NCBI GenBank assembly: GCA_036278935.1
Contig: DASUKA010000177.1
Coordinates: 1 to 17,145, forward strand
Source: DASSNR01 sp036278935
GTDB taxonomy: Bacteria > Gemmatimonadota > Gemmatimonadetes > Gemmatimonadales > Gemmatimonadaceae
Direction of reading: 5' to 3'
Length of the DNA stretch: 17,145 nucleotides
Below are positions 6,325 through 14,974 of the stretch, piece by piece. Each line of letters starts with the position of its first letter. The first letter of the stretch is position 1. The notes beneath the pieces are model-generated. The model had not been told where the DNA came from. It was given only the letters and a program-made list of their open reading frames with translations, and ran no database searches. Made by a program: the position numbers and the translations under genes.

Positions 6325-8750
6325 TGCGCGGCGCTCTCATAGCTACGGTAGTACGAATAGGACTCGTGTGCCGTCGTCTTGCGATCCGGATCGTTGAGCA
6401 CTCCACCGATCACTCGCGCACCCACGTCGATCAACTGTTGCATGGCCAGCTGCGCGGTCGCGCGATTGGTCTTCCCGGCGCGCACGGCCAGCAGCACGCC
6501 ATCCACCATGGCGGCGAGGATGGCCGCGTCGGTCACGGCCAGCACTGGCGGCGAATCGAGAATCACCACGTCGAACATCTCGGAGAGCGTCGCGAGCACG
6601 GTGCGCATGCGCGGACTGCCCAGCAGCTCGCTGGGCTCGGATGCCGGCCGGCCCGCGCTGATCAGGGAGAGTCCTTCGACCGCGGTCTGCTGAATGACCC
6701 AAGTGCCGGGCTCCTCATGCAGCAACTCGGTGAGTCCCGGCTCACGCGGCACGCCGAACAGGGTGTGCTGGGCTGGACGACGCAGGTCGCAGTCGATGAG
6801 CAGCACGCGCATCTTCTGCTGTGCGAAGGTGGTGGCAAGATTCGCGGCGATCGTCGTCTTTCCGTCCTGCGGCAGCGCGCTCGTGATGGCCATGGTCTTC
6901 ATGGGCCGATCGAGCTGCGAGAAGAGCAGCTTGGTGCGCAGCTGCCGATACGCCTCGGCGGCCTCCGACCGCAGGTCGGAGACGGTGATGAGCGCATCTC
7001 CGACGGCAGGGGCCGAGGGCACTCCGGGCTTGCGCGTCTTCCGCTTTCCGTTGCGACGGCGGAGCCTGCCGCGCCGCAGCGCGAAGCGCGGAATCACGGC
7101 GAGTCCCGGAAGTTGCAATGCCGCCTCCATCTCCTCGCGGCGACGAATGGAGGTGTTCAGATATTCGACCACGAAGGCGCCGCCGCCGCCAAGGAGCAGC
7201 CCGAGCAGCGCGCCGAAGACGATCTTTCGCATGCCGCCGGCGCCGATCGGCTTGCGCGGGAGCGCCGCGAGATCCAGCACTTCCACCGGTCCCACTTCGG
7301 CCGCCTCGGCGAGGCGCGCTTTCTGATACTCCTCGCGAAGCTGGTCCCCCAGCTGGCTGTAGCTCGCTTCCTGCTCAACCAGGCGCGCCTCCTCCGCCTC
7401 CTGGTCCGCCAGACGCCCCAACACGGCGGTATTCCGCGTCTCGAACTCGGCCAGGCTGCCGATGCGGGAATCGAGGGAGTGTACAACGCCCCCTACCGTG
7501 CCCACGAGCTTGGCGCGCGTGGACGTGAGCAGGGAGGCCAGGCGCGCGACATCCGGGTCGGTGGCGGAGCGTCCCCACTGGCCGGCGGTGAGCGAGTCCC
7601 GCTTCACCTCGTACGCGGCCATCTGCTGGAAGAGCGCCATCACCACCGGGTTGGGGGTAACCCCGGGCGCCGACAGACGGGCCTGCAGATCCGCGTCGCC
7701 GTTCTCGGTGGGCGGCTGCTGGAGTCCGCTCAGGACGCTGGCATACAGTGCACGGTCCGCCTCCAACTGTGCCCGCTGCGTCTCGACGTTGGCGAGCCCG
7801 GTCTGCTCGGACGAGAACTTCTCCTTCGCGCTGTATGCCTGCTCGTGCGTCCGGAACGCGCTCAGCGCCAGCCGGGCCCGCACCAACAGGGAGTCGTTCT
7901 CCAGCAGCTGCCGTCCCACGAACTCACGTCGCAGGCGTGATTGCCGCTGCGCCGCCGCAAGGCTGGAAGCCTGATAGACCTGCAGCACGGCATTGGCAAC
8001 GCGTTGTGCCAACCACGGATTCGTGCCGGTATAGGCGACATCGATGATGTCGGTGTTGGGTCGCGGCTTCACCTGAAGCGCGCCCAACAGGTTCGTGACC
8101 GCATCTTCCAAGGGCAGCACGGTGATCGTACCACTCTCCATGGCCGGCTGCGTGTCCACGGTGAATCGCACACCGTCGAGCGCCACGGGAGCTCCGTATG
8201 TACCGCGCTGCACGTGGCGCAGGCTGTCCCGCACCAGCATGCCGTTCCGACTGAACGTGAGCTGGAGGAGCCTCGGCCGCAGCGTGTCCACGCCCGGTTC
8301 CGGCACGATGTCTACCGCGCGGAGAGCCGTCATCGGAATGTCCTGCGTCTGGACGCGCAGAATGGGGAGACTCTCGACCACCGCGCGCGCCACGCCCCGG
8401 CTGGCCAGCACCTCCACCTGCGACAGCACGGGATCCACGGAGGGCATGGACGAGCGGTTCGTGGGATCCTCCAGACCGCTCGTGAGCTCCTGACGCGCAT
8501 TGGTCAGCCGTACGGCGGCGTTTGCCTGATAGATCGGCGGGGTGCTGTGCACGATGTAGACGGCCAGCGCGGTGACCGTCCCAGCGATGGCCAGGGCGAT
8601 CAGGAGGTGGCGCCGGAGAATGCCGATGAACTGGCGCGGGTCCAGTGGCACGAGCGTCACCGCCGGTCCGTCCAGGTGCTGCCATTGCTCCTGCGGTGCG
8701 GGATGCACTACCGCCGCACGGCGCGGATTCATGGGAATCAACTGGGACAT
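6321..8750 (-). CDS. Polysaccharide co-polymerase / BY-type tyrosine autokinase (Wzc-like)
   Basis: This 809-residue inner-membrane protein controls capsule or exopolysaccharide chain length and export through cycles of tyrosine autophosphorylation. Residues 31-80 begin a Wzz domain with TM1 at about 49-67. A long periplasmic, partly coiled-coil region follows, then the proline-rich LPRKPIGAG and TM2 at about 510-530. A strongly basic linker lies at about 559-574. The cytoplasmic kinase has Walker A ALPQDGKTT (625-633, Lys631), Walker A' VLLIDCDLRR (649-658) and Walker B VVILDSPP (728-735). The C-terminal tyrosine cluster is Y798, Y800, Y801 and Y804. All elements of an active BY-kinase are present in one chain, as in proteobacterial Wzc. 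The ATG at 8750 was preferred, although no clear Shine-Dalgarno is visible; a TTG 39 nt upstream and an ATG 18 nt downstream are alternatives. It lies 57 bp behind the dehydratase-transferase gene. Confidence 0.93.
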   Translation of the reverse strand: MSQLIPMNPRRAAVVHPAPQEQWQHLDGPAVTLVPLDPRQFIGILRRHLLIALAIAGTVTALAVYIVHSTPPIYQANAAVRLTNARQELTSGLEDPTNRSSMPSVDPVLSQVEVLASRGVARAVVESLPILRVQTQDIPMTALRAVDIVPEPGVDTLRPRLLQLTFSRNGMLVRDSLRHVQRGTYGAPVALDGVRFTVDTQPAMESGTITVLPLEDAVTNLLGALQVKPRPNTDIIDVAYTGTNPWLAQRVANAVLQVYQASSLAAAQRQSRLRREFVGRQLLENDSLLVRARLALSAFRTHEQAYSAKEKFSSEQTGLANVETQRAQLEADRALYASVLSGLQQPPTENGDADLQARLSAPGVTPNPVVMALFQQMAAYEVKRDSLTAGQWGRSATDPDVARLASLLTSTRAKLVGTVGGVVHSLDSRIGSLAEFETRNTAVLGRLADQEAEEARLVEQEASYSQLGDQLREEYQKARLAEAAEVGPVEVLDLAALPRKPIGAGGMRKIVFGALLGLLLGGGGAFVVEYLNTSIRRREEMEAALQLPGLAVIPRFALRRGRLRRRNGKRKTRKPGVPSAPAVGDALITVSDLRSEAAEAYRQLRTKLLFSQLDRPMKTMAITSALPQDGKTTIAANLATTFAQQKMRVLLIDCDLRRPAQHTLFGVPREPGLTELLHEEPGTWVIQQTAVEGLSLISAGRPASEPSELLGSPRMRTVLATLSEMFDVVILDSPPVLAVTDAAILAAMVDGVLLAVRAGKTNRATAQLAMQQLIDVGARVIGGVLNDPDRKTTAHESYSYYRSYESAAQ

Positions 8751-8807
8751 TGCAGATACCGGGGAACGGGAGAGGCCGGAACGGGCCAATCGGCGGCGGC
8801 CAGCCGC

Positions 8808-11393
8808 TCAGGCTCCGAGCGCATCGCGAGCATACGGTGCCGCCATCGAGGTGCTGAGGGCGGCGGGCTGGGCCACGCGCAGCGGTGGAACGCATTCCGG
8901 GACGAGCGCGCGCAGCTCGGTCAGGATGCGGTGATAGTTGCCCAGCGCAACGGCGGCGGTGAGACGTTTGATGCCACGCTCCAGCGCGGCCCCGTCCATG
9001 TCGTCGGTCTGCACGACGCGCACCTTGTCCACGGAGGTGGGAATCGCTGCCTCGAGTTCGGACATCAGATCCTCGTGCAGCTTCTCGCCCGGACGCAATC
9101 CGGTGAACACGATCTGTACGTCGCGGTGCGGCTCCAGCCCGGAGAGCCGGATGAGATTCTCGGCCAGGTCCACGATCCTGACCGGTTCCCCCATGTCGAG
9201 CAGCGCGATACGACCGGCGGCCTCGGGGAGCGCCGCGGACTGCAACACCAGCTGCGCCGCTTCGGGAAGCGTCATGAAGTAGCGCTCGATGTCGGGGTGT
9301 GTGACGGTGAGCGGGCCGCCGACCGCGAGCTGCCGCTTGAACAGCGGCACCACGCTTCCCTCGCTGCCCAGGACATTGCCGAAGCGGACCGCGCGGAAAT
9401 CGGTGGCCGAGTTGCAGACGTATGGCCACCCCAACACAAGGCGTTCCGCCACGCGCTTGGTCGCCCCCATGATGCTCGACGGGTGCACGGCCTTGTCCGT
9501 GGAGATCAGCACGAACTTTCGCACGCCGAACTGCATCGCGCACTGGGCCACCCGGAGCGTGCCGAGCACGTTGTTCCGGATCGCCTCCACCGGATTCGCT
9601 TCCATCATCGGCACGTGTTTGTAGGCCGCGGCGTGGAACACGTGGTCGGGGTGGTAGAGGGAGAAGAAGTGCGCCATGCGCTCCCGGTCGGCGATGTCAC
9701 CGATGATGGGAACGAGATCGAGATCGGGGTACGCCTGGCGCAGCTCGAGGTCCACGAAGTACAGCGGGCTCTCCGCCTGGTCGAGCAACACGAGCCGCGC
9801 CGGGCGGAAGCGCGCGATCTGGCGCGCCAGCTCCGATCCCACAGAGCCGGCCCCGCCGGTGATGAGCACCACGCGTCCCTCGATGTCACGCCACACGGGT
9901 GTGGCGTCGAGCATCACGGGAGCGCGCGCCAGCAGATGCTCCACCTCCACCGGTCGCAGCTGGCCGAATTTCACCTGCCCGCCCAGCATCTCCCGAAGCG
10001 GCGGCAGCTGCTTGAACTCGACCTTCGCGGCGAGACATTGCCCCACGATCGTGCGCAACTGCTCAGGCGTCGCCGACGGGATGGCGATCACCACCAGCTC
10101 CACATGGAAGCGCTCGACGAGTGCCGGTATGGCCGCCGTGGTGCCAGCCACGCGAATGCCGTGCAGCATCATCCCGCGCTTGGCCGGGTCGTCGTCGGCA
10201 AGGGCGACGATGTGCTCCGAGCGCTCCCGCCCATAGCGGGTGAGCCGGACGAAGCGATCGGCGGACTCACCCGCGCCGATCACGAGCACACGCCGGCCCG
10301 TCGATCCCCGGAAGGGGATGTAGCCCTCCCGGACACACCGCCACGCAAAGCGAACGCCGCCCGCGCCCAGTACGATCACCATCCAGTCGATCACGAACAC
10401 GGAGCGGGGAACGGCGCGGAGCACACCGCCCACGGCGAGCCCAAGAACGAACAGCGCCGAGCTGAGGGTCGCCGCCTTGGCCACGGCAATGAGATCATGC
10501 AGCCCCACATGGTGCCAGTATCCCCGGTACAGTCCATAGCGCGCGAAAGTCGCGAGCCGGATGACGAGCAGCCACGGCAGGGTGATGGCGAACAGCCGCA
10601 ACGCGCGCGGCGGCACCCGCAGGTCGAAGCGCAGCGCGTAGGCGAGGAGATAGGCGAGGGAGATCAGCACCACGTGCGTGGCCACGATCACCGGGCGCCG
10701 GTGTCGCAGCAGCGCGGTGGCGAGCCACTCGGCGGCCGGCGCGCCCCTCGCGCGGGGGTGCTGGCGGCTCGGTGCGCTCGAGATCGGTGCACTGTCCGGC
10801 TCGAACATGTGCTGGAGCGTCTCCAGCACCACGCGCACGTCGCTCCATCGCGTTGCGCGCGCCGCGTATTCCAGATTGATCCTGATCTTCTCGGGCATGA
10901 TCTCCCGCACATACGTCGCTTCCGGATCGTGCGAGTGCGCGAGCAGATCGGATTCTCGGCGATACCTGATGGAGGCCGGATCCGTGATCCCCGGGACAAG
11001 GCGCAGCACGCGCCGGTGCTCCGCCGTGTAACGCTCCACGTAGCGCTGGACTTCCGGCCGGGGACCCACCAGGCTCATCTCCCCGGCGAGCACGTTGATG
11101 AGCTGCGGCAACTCGTCCAGCTTGTAGGCACGCAGCCATCGGCCCAGCGTGGTCACGCGCGTGTCCTCGCCCACCGTGAGCAACGGGCCACGCTGCTCGG
11201 CGTCCGCGGACATCGTGCGGAACTTCCACATGCGGAAGGGCCGGCCGTGGCGACCCACGCGCTGCTGCCGGAAGAACACCGGACCACGATCGTGCAGCTT
11301 GATCGCGATGCCGATGACCACGAAGACCGGAGCGAGCATCGCCATCCCTACACCGGCTGCGCCAACGTCGATCACCCGTTTGATGGTGGTCAT
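8808..11393 (-). CDS. Fused phosphoglycosyl transferase and NDP-sugar 4,6-dehydratase (PglC-PglF-like)
   Basis: One 861-residue protein carries two enzymes. Residues 1-195 are a monotopic phosphoglycosyl transferase that moves a sugar-1-phosphate from a UDP-sugar to undecaprenyl phosphate. Visible are a re-entrant helix (about 5-31), GPVFFRQQRVG (37-47), KFRTM (57-61), the catalytic Asp-Glu pair D93-E94 in KLDELPQLINVL, and MSLVGPRPE (106-114). After a linker, residues 233-352 hold four TM helices and 368-480 a nucleotide-binding CoA-binding-like fold (VLVIGAGESADRFVR). Residues 507-835 are a PglF/WbpM-type short-chain dehydratase with NAD motif TGGAGSVGS (512-520), STDKAVHPS (631-639) and M642xxxK646. 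Met in place of the usual SDR tyrosine is normal for this family. The ATG overlaps the aminotransferase stop codon as ATGA, with GGAGG 10 nt upstream. The preceding aminotransferase would act on the dehydratase product. Confidence 0.93.
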   Translation of the reverse strand: MTTIKRVIDVGAAGVGMAMLAPVFVVIGIAIKLHDRGPVFFRQQRVGRHGRPFRMWKFRTMSADAEQRGPLLTVGEDTRVTTLGRWLRAYKLDELPQLINVLAGEMSLVGPRPEVQRYVERYTAEHRRVLRLVPGITDPASIRYRRESDLLAHSHDPEATYVREIMPEKIRINLEYAARATRWSDVRVVLETLQHMFEPDSAPISSAPSRQHPRARGAPAAEWLATALLRHRRPVIVATHVVLISLAYLLAYALRFDLRVPPRALRLFAITLPWLLVIRLATFARYGLYRGYWHHVGLHDLIAVAKAATLSSALFVLGLAVGGVLRAVPRSVFVIDWMVIVLGAGGVRFAWRCVREGYIPFRGSTGRRVLVIGAGESADRFVRLTRYGRERSEHIVALADDDPAKRGMMLHGIRVAGTTAAIPALVERFHVELVVIAIPSATPEQLRTIVGQCLAAKVEFKQLPPLREMLGGQVKFGQLRPVEVEHLLARAPVMLDATPVWRDIEGRVVLITGGAGSVGSELARQIARFRPARLVLLDQAESPLYFVDLELRQAYPDLDLVPIIGDIADRERMAHFFSLYHPDHVFHAAAYKHVPMMEANPVEAIRNNVLGTLRVAQCAMQFGVRKFVLISTDKAVHPSSIMGATKRVAERLVLGWPYVCNSATDFRAVRFGNVLGSEGSVVPLFKRQLAVGGPLTVTHPDIERYFMTLPEAAQLVLQSAALPEAAGRIALLDMGEPVRIVDLAENLIRLSGLEPHRDVQIVFTGLRPGEKLHEDLMSELEAAIPTSVDKVRVVQTDDMDGAALERGIKRLTAAVALGNYHRILTELRALVPECVPPLRVAQPAALSTSMAAPYARDALGA

Positions 11394-12700
11394 CGGCGCG
11401 CGTCCTCCACCACGTCCAGCACGGCGGTGATGACGTCCTCCACGTCGGCGTCCGTCATCCTCGGATTGAGCGGCAGGCTGATCATGCGTCGATAGTTCTC
11501 GAAGGCCACCGGAAAGGCGTGGGGGGGATAGCCGTACCGGTCGCGGTAGTAGGGATGCAGATGGATGGGAATGAAGTGCACGGAGGTGCCGATGTTCCGC
11601 GCCGTGAGCGCCTGAATGAACTCATCGCGCCCGACGCGCAGTGCCTCGAGCCGCAGCCGCAGCACGTAGAGATGCCATGCATGCTCCACCTCCGGCCGCT
11701 CGCAAGGGAGCTCCAGGGCGTCGGTGTGGGAGAACGCGGCCGTGTACGCCGCCACGATCTGGCGGCGGCGCTGCTGGAAGCGCGACAGCTTGCGGAGCTG
11801 CCAGAGTCCCAGCGAGGCCGAGATGTCCGTCATGTTGTACTTGAAGCCCGGAAAGGAGACCTCGTAATACCAGGTGCCGCCCTCGTGATGGCGCTTGTGC
11901 GCGTCGCGACTCATGCCGTGGAGGCTGATCATCCGGGCGCGCTCGAGCAGATCGGGCTCGCCGGTCAGCATCCCGCCCTCCCCGGTGGTCAGGTTCTTCG
12001 TGGCGTAGAAGCTGAACGCCGCCGGATTGGGGCGGGCGCCGATGAAGCGGCCTCTGTAGCGCGCGGGAAGCGCGTGCGCGGCGTCCTCGATGACCGTGAT
12101 GCCGTGCGCCGCCGCGAGCTGGTCGATGGCGTCGAGCTCCACGGGATGACCCGCGTAGTGCACGGCGATGATCGCGCGGGTGCGCGGCGTGATCGCCTGC
12201 TCGACGCGGAGTGGGTCGATGTTGAGCGTGTCAGCCTCCACGTCGGCCAGCACGGGCCGGGCGCCCACGTGCTCGATGACGTTGGCCGACGCGGCGAACG
12301 TCATGGGCGTGGTGATCACCTCATCACCCGCGCCGATACCGAGGGTGGCGAGCGCGGTGTGCAGCCCGGCGGTGCAGGAATTGAGGGCCAGCGCATCGGG
12401 CGCACCCACCATCCGGGCGAAATCCAGCTCGAAGCGGCGTGTCTTGGGCCCCGTGCTCAACCAATCGGAGCGGAGCGTGTCCACCACCTCGTCAATCTCC
12501 TCGGCGCCAATGAGCGGTGGCGAGAAGGAGAGGAAGCTGTTCCGCCGGCGAGATGGGACGCTCGGCGGCGCGAATGGATCGGCGAACACAGGGAGTGACG
12601 CCGCACGCTCCAGCGGCGCCGACGCGGCTCCGTTCTCCGCGTCCGGGATGGCCCGCAGTCCGGGATCGCCGGACGACATGGCTCGCGGAACGACATCCAT
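11390..12700 (-). CDS. DegT/DnrJ/EryC1/StrS sugar-nucleotide aminotransferase
   Basis: This PLP-dependent enzyme transfers an amino group to a UDP-4-keto-6-deoxy sugar, the product of the dehydratase half of the next gene (a PglE/PseC-type reaction). It has 436 residues from the ATG at 12700. Family signposts are SDWLSTGPKTRRFE (78-91), the pyridoxal pocket NSCTAGLHTAL (107-117), TPMTFAASAN (131-140), EDAAHA (205-210) and the Schiff-base lysine K235 in SFYATKNLTTGEGG. FPGFKYNMTDISASLGLWQL and the C-terminal SLPLNPRMTDADVEDV complete the fold. The first 55 or so residues are a proline- and alanine-rich extension without homology I recognise, so the true start is uncertain: GTG at 12709, ATG at 12679, or a start further upstream are possible. 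The gene is coupled to the next by ATGA. The exact stereochemistry of the product cannot be decided. Confidence 0.92.
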   Translation of the reverse strand: MDVVPRAMSSGDPGLRAIPDAENGAASAPLERAASLPVFADPFAPPSVPSRRRNSFLSFSPPLIGAEEIDEVVDTLRSDWLSTGPKTRRFELDFARMVGAPDALALNSCTAGLHTALATLGIGAGDEVITTPMTFAASANVIEHVGARPVLADVEADTLNIDPLRVEQAITPRTRAIIAVHYAGHPVELDAIDQLAAAHGITVIEDAAHALPARYRGRFIGARPNPAAFSFYATKNLTTGEGGMLTGEPDLLERARMISLHGMSRDAHKRHHEGGTWYYEVSFPGFKYNMTDISASLGLWQLRKLSRFQQRRRQIVAAYTAAFSHTDALELPCERPEVEHAWHLYVLRLRLEALRVGRDEFIQALTARNIGTSVHFIPIHLHPYYRDRYGYPPHAFPVAFENYRRMISLPLNPRMTDADVEDVITAVLDVVEDARR

Positions 12701-13106
12701 TCGGCCCACACCCTCGCGCTCGGCGATCAGCGCGACCTCATGACGTCCGGAGCATCCACCGCGCGTACGGCCCAATCCGGCATGGTGCCGGGCATACCGG
12801 ACGGCGCGGTGCGCGACCGCAATGGCGACCACCTACGGGGCGGCCCGCCTCGACGCCGTGCGACATGTCTGGGCTCGCGTGGCGCCGGTGAGAGCGTCCT
12901 CACCGGGTGGCCGACGCCCCCTGTAGGCGCAGAAGGCAACGCGTATACCAGTGCCGCGCATCCGTCCCCGTGGTGCAAGTCACGACAGCGTTTGCGGTAA
13001 GGTCACATCGAGCAGTGCGGGAGTGCGCCCGTGTTGCACCGGATGGCGGGGCCGCGCGACAGTGCTGTGGTGTCAGTGCAGCGAGGACCAGCGATGCATC
13101 AAGGCG
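12701..13106. other. 406-bp intergenic region upstream of the sugar-transferase operon
   Basis: I see no credible gene in this stretch; short frames on both strands lack any protein-like composition. It should hold the promoter and leader of the aminotransferase operon. A TATACG hexamer (minus strand, about 12948-12943) could be a -10 box, but no matching -35 lies at the right distance. A perfect 8-bp hairpin is listed separately. No intrinsic terminator with a T-run is visible after the deacetylase gene (stop at 13107), so read-through from the upstream glycosyltransferase operon is possible. Confidence 0.6.
12885..12906 (-). promoter_or_regulatory. Perfect 8-bp inverted repeat in the operon leader
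   Basis: CCGGTGAG and CTCACCGG are perfect complements separated by 6 nt (AGCGTC). The repeat lies about 185 bp upstream of the aminotransferase start. As RNA it would make a stable stem-loop, but no U-run follows on either strand, so it is not a standard terminator. It may be a leader structure or a protein-binding site. Confidence 0.4.
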
Positions 13107-13931
13107 TCAGTTTGCCGATGTTCGCCGGCTGGTGCGTTGCCACACGTACCATCGGTACAGCGGCGGGCAGCTGAGCCGCACCGCATCCTTCGCTCGGCGC
13201 ACGGCAAGTGCCTGGTGCCATCCGTTGAAGCGCGCCAGCGTGCGCACATATGTCGGAGACGTCGTCGCCTTCGCGCAGAAACGGCCGAGCACCCGGCAGC
13301 TGCCATGGTGGCCGGGTGACAGGCGGGGCACGGAGGTGAAGAGATAGGTCATACCCGCCATTGCCGCCGATCGCACAGCCCGCGCGGACCCATCCCCGCC
13401 CGGAATGGAGGCCATGATGCAGGCGTCGCCCAGGAGACCGGCGAGCACGCCGCAGCTCGTGGTCCATTCTTCGATCATCCGCGCCAGTGGCTGGTCACGG
13501 AAGATGTCGGGATGAGTGTGGGAGTGACTTCCGATGAGGTGCCCGCAGCTGTGGAGATAGCGGATGTCGTCGGCGCTCAGAAAGCCGGCAGTCCCGATGA
13601 GGCTGGTGACGATGAAAAAATGACCCCGCCATCCCCGCTCGGAGAGGGCGTCAGCCACGTACAGGGCGCTCCTGCCGCCGTCGTCGAAGGTGAGCAGCAG
13701 GTGCCGGCCGGGCTGCCGATAGTCCACGTCCACAACGCGCTCCGGTGTTGCCGGTGCGCCGGCAATCGCCTCGAGGTGCTCCGCGAACGCGCGCGTGGAA
13801 TGCCGGTATGGGGCGGCGCCCGGCCGCTGGAATCCCGAGCTCGCCGGTTCGTCGGTCACTTCGTGATACAGGAGCGTGGCGACCTGCAGCGACCGCGATG
13901 CGCCGCGTGCCGGAAGAGAGACGCTGGTCAT
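13107..13931 (-). CDS. Polysaccharide deacetylase (NodB domain)
   Basis: This 274-residue carbohydrate esterase 4-type protein probably removes acetyl groups from amino sugars of a surface polysaccharide. After an opening VATLLYHEVTD (residues 17-27), the NodB motifs follow: LLLTFDDGG (78-86) with catalytic/metal Asp83-Asp84, GSHSHTHPDI (134-143) supplying the metal histidines, and the IPGGDGSARAV segment (176-186) in the place of motif 3. FTSVPRLSPG (198-207) is typical of the subgroup attached to glycosyltransferase operons. No signal peptide is seen, so it appears cytoplasmic. The ATG overlaps the stop of the GT2 gene as TGATG, showing translational coupling; the open frame extends 57 codons further upstream but lies inside that gene. 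The Arg-rich C-terminus looks non-conserved. Confidence 0.9.
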   Translation of the reverse strand: MTSVSLPARGASRSLQVATLLYHEVTDEPASSGFQRPGAAPYRHSTRAFAEHLEAIAGAPATPERVVDVDYRQPGRHLLLTFDDGGRSALYVADALSERGWRGHFFIVTSLIGTAGFLSADDIRYLHSCGHLIGSHSHTHPDIFRDQPLARMIEEWTTSCGVLAGLLGDACIMASIPGGDGSARAVRSAAMAGMTYLFTSVPRLSPGHHGSCRVLGRFCAKATTSPTYVRTLARFNGWHQALAVRRAKDAVRLSCPPLYRWYVWQRTSRRTSAN

Positions 13932-14974
13932 CACCGCGAGACCGGAATGGCGCTCGCGTCGCGTGCGCGCGGTATGCGCCGGAGAGCACCCGGCACGCCG
14001 CGCAGAAAGCCCACCCCATAGCTCAGGTGGAGCACGGGGAACGCAGCGGCGGCCGCCAGCGCGGTGCGCGCGCCATGCTTCACCGCAAGTGCGACAGCGC
14101 ACGCAAGGACGGCCAGCAGATAGAGCGCGGCGAGTACAACACCGGCGATGGCGAAGCCGGCGGACAACGTGCTCAGGACGAGCGCGCTCCCCAGCGCCAG
14201 GATGAACGCCGCGGGGACGAGCTGCCGGCCGGTCAGCACGCCGCCCACTTTGCGCACCACCAGCGGCTTGAAGAAGCCGTACTGATAGTACATCCGGGCA
14301 AGCTGCCGCAGCGACCGCCGGGCGTAGTACTGCGATACCACATCGGGCACAAGCAGGATGCGCCCGCCGCTGCGGATGAGCCGCGCATTCAATTCATCAT
14401 CCTGATTTCGCACCAGCGCCTCATCGAACATCCCGATGCGTGTGAACACCTCCCGCCAATAGCACCCGAATGGCACGGTGTCGACCCAGCGCGGTTCCCG
14501 CACGCCGATGCGGAAATGGGCGTTGCCGACGCCGAATGGGTGTGCAAGAACCAGCGCGATGCCCCGTGCCGTGGGCGTCTCGTCGCCCGGCACCGTGCGA
14601 CAGACGCCGCCCACGTTGTCCGCGCCGCTGCGCTGGAGCCACTCCACAAGGCGCGGGATGTATTCAGGCGGGTAGCGCACGTGCGCGTCCATTCGCATCA
14701 CGATCTCCCCGCTGGCCACGGCAAGCCCGAGGTTCAGCGCCACGGGGGTGATCCGTCGCTCGTTGTTCAGGATCCGGACGATGGGATGGCGGCCGGCGTA
14801 TGCGTCGAGAATCTCTCGTGTGCCGTCATCGCTCATGCCGTCCACCACCAGCAACTCGAGATGGGCCTGGTCATAGCCGCTGGCGAGAATGGAATCCAGG
14901 CAGTCGGCGATGAAGCGGGCCTCATTGCGGCACGGAATGATGATCGACACGTGCGGAACCGCGGTCGTGCTCAC
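13931..14974 (-). CDS. Membrane-anchored GT2 glycosyltransferase (ExoA-like)
   Basis: This 347-residue GT-A fold transferase adds a sugar to a lipid-linked intermediate at the cytoplasmic face. The motifs are VSIIIPCRNEARFI (9-22), LLVVDGMSDDGT (41-52), the metal-binding DxD variant D96-A-H98 in MRMDAH, the acceptor region VPFGCYWREVF (167-177) and NQDDELNARL (190-199) with the presumed catalytic acidic residues. Three C-terminal hydrophobic segments (about 251-274, 275-297 and 303-323) anchor it, an arrangement found in succinoglycan ExoA-type enzymes. The start is a GTG with AGGAG 5 nt upstream and overlaps the GT4 stop as GTGA. The gene is coupled in turn to the downstream deacetylase. Donor and acceptor sugars cannot be deduced. 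Confidence 0.92.
   Translation of the reverse strand: MSTTAVPHVSIIIPCRNEARFIADCLDSILASGYDQAHLELLVVDGMSDDGTREILDAYAGRHPIVRILNNERRITPVALNLGLAVASGEIVMRMDAHVRYPPEYIPRLVEWLQRSGADNVGGVCRTVPGDETPTARGIALVLAHPFGVGNAHFRIGVREPRWVDTVPFGCYWREVFTRIGMFDEALVRNQDDELNARLIRSGGRILLVPDVVSQYYARRSLRQLARMYYQYGFFKPLVVRKVGGVLTGRQLVPAAFILALGSALVLSTLSAGFAIAGVVLAALYLLAVLACAVALAVKHGARTALAAAAAFPVLHLSYGVGFLRGVPGALRRIPRARDASAIPVSR

Noticed and set aside
10345..10351. A second GCAAAGC on the plus strand, as in the riboswitch core
   Set aside because: It is inside the dehydratase coding sequence on the opposite strand, with no GAAA-capped hairpin before it, so it is a chance match.
7941..11495. A 1184-residue open frame on the plus strand
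   Set aside because: It is antisense to the PGT-dehydratase and kinase genes, has Arg/His/Gln-rich composition typical of the complement of GC-rich coding DNA, and shows no domain.
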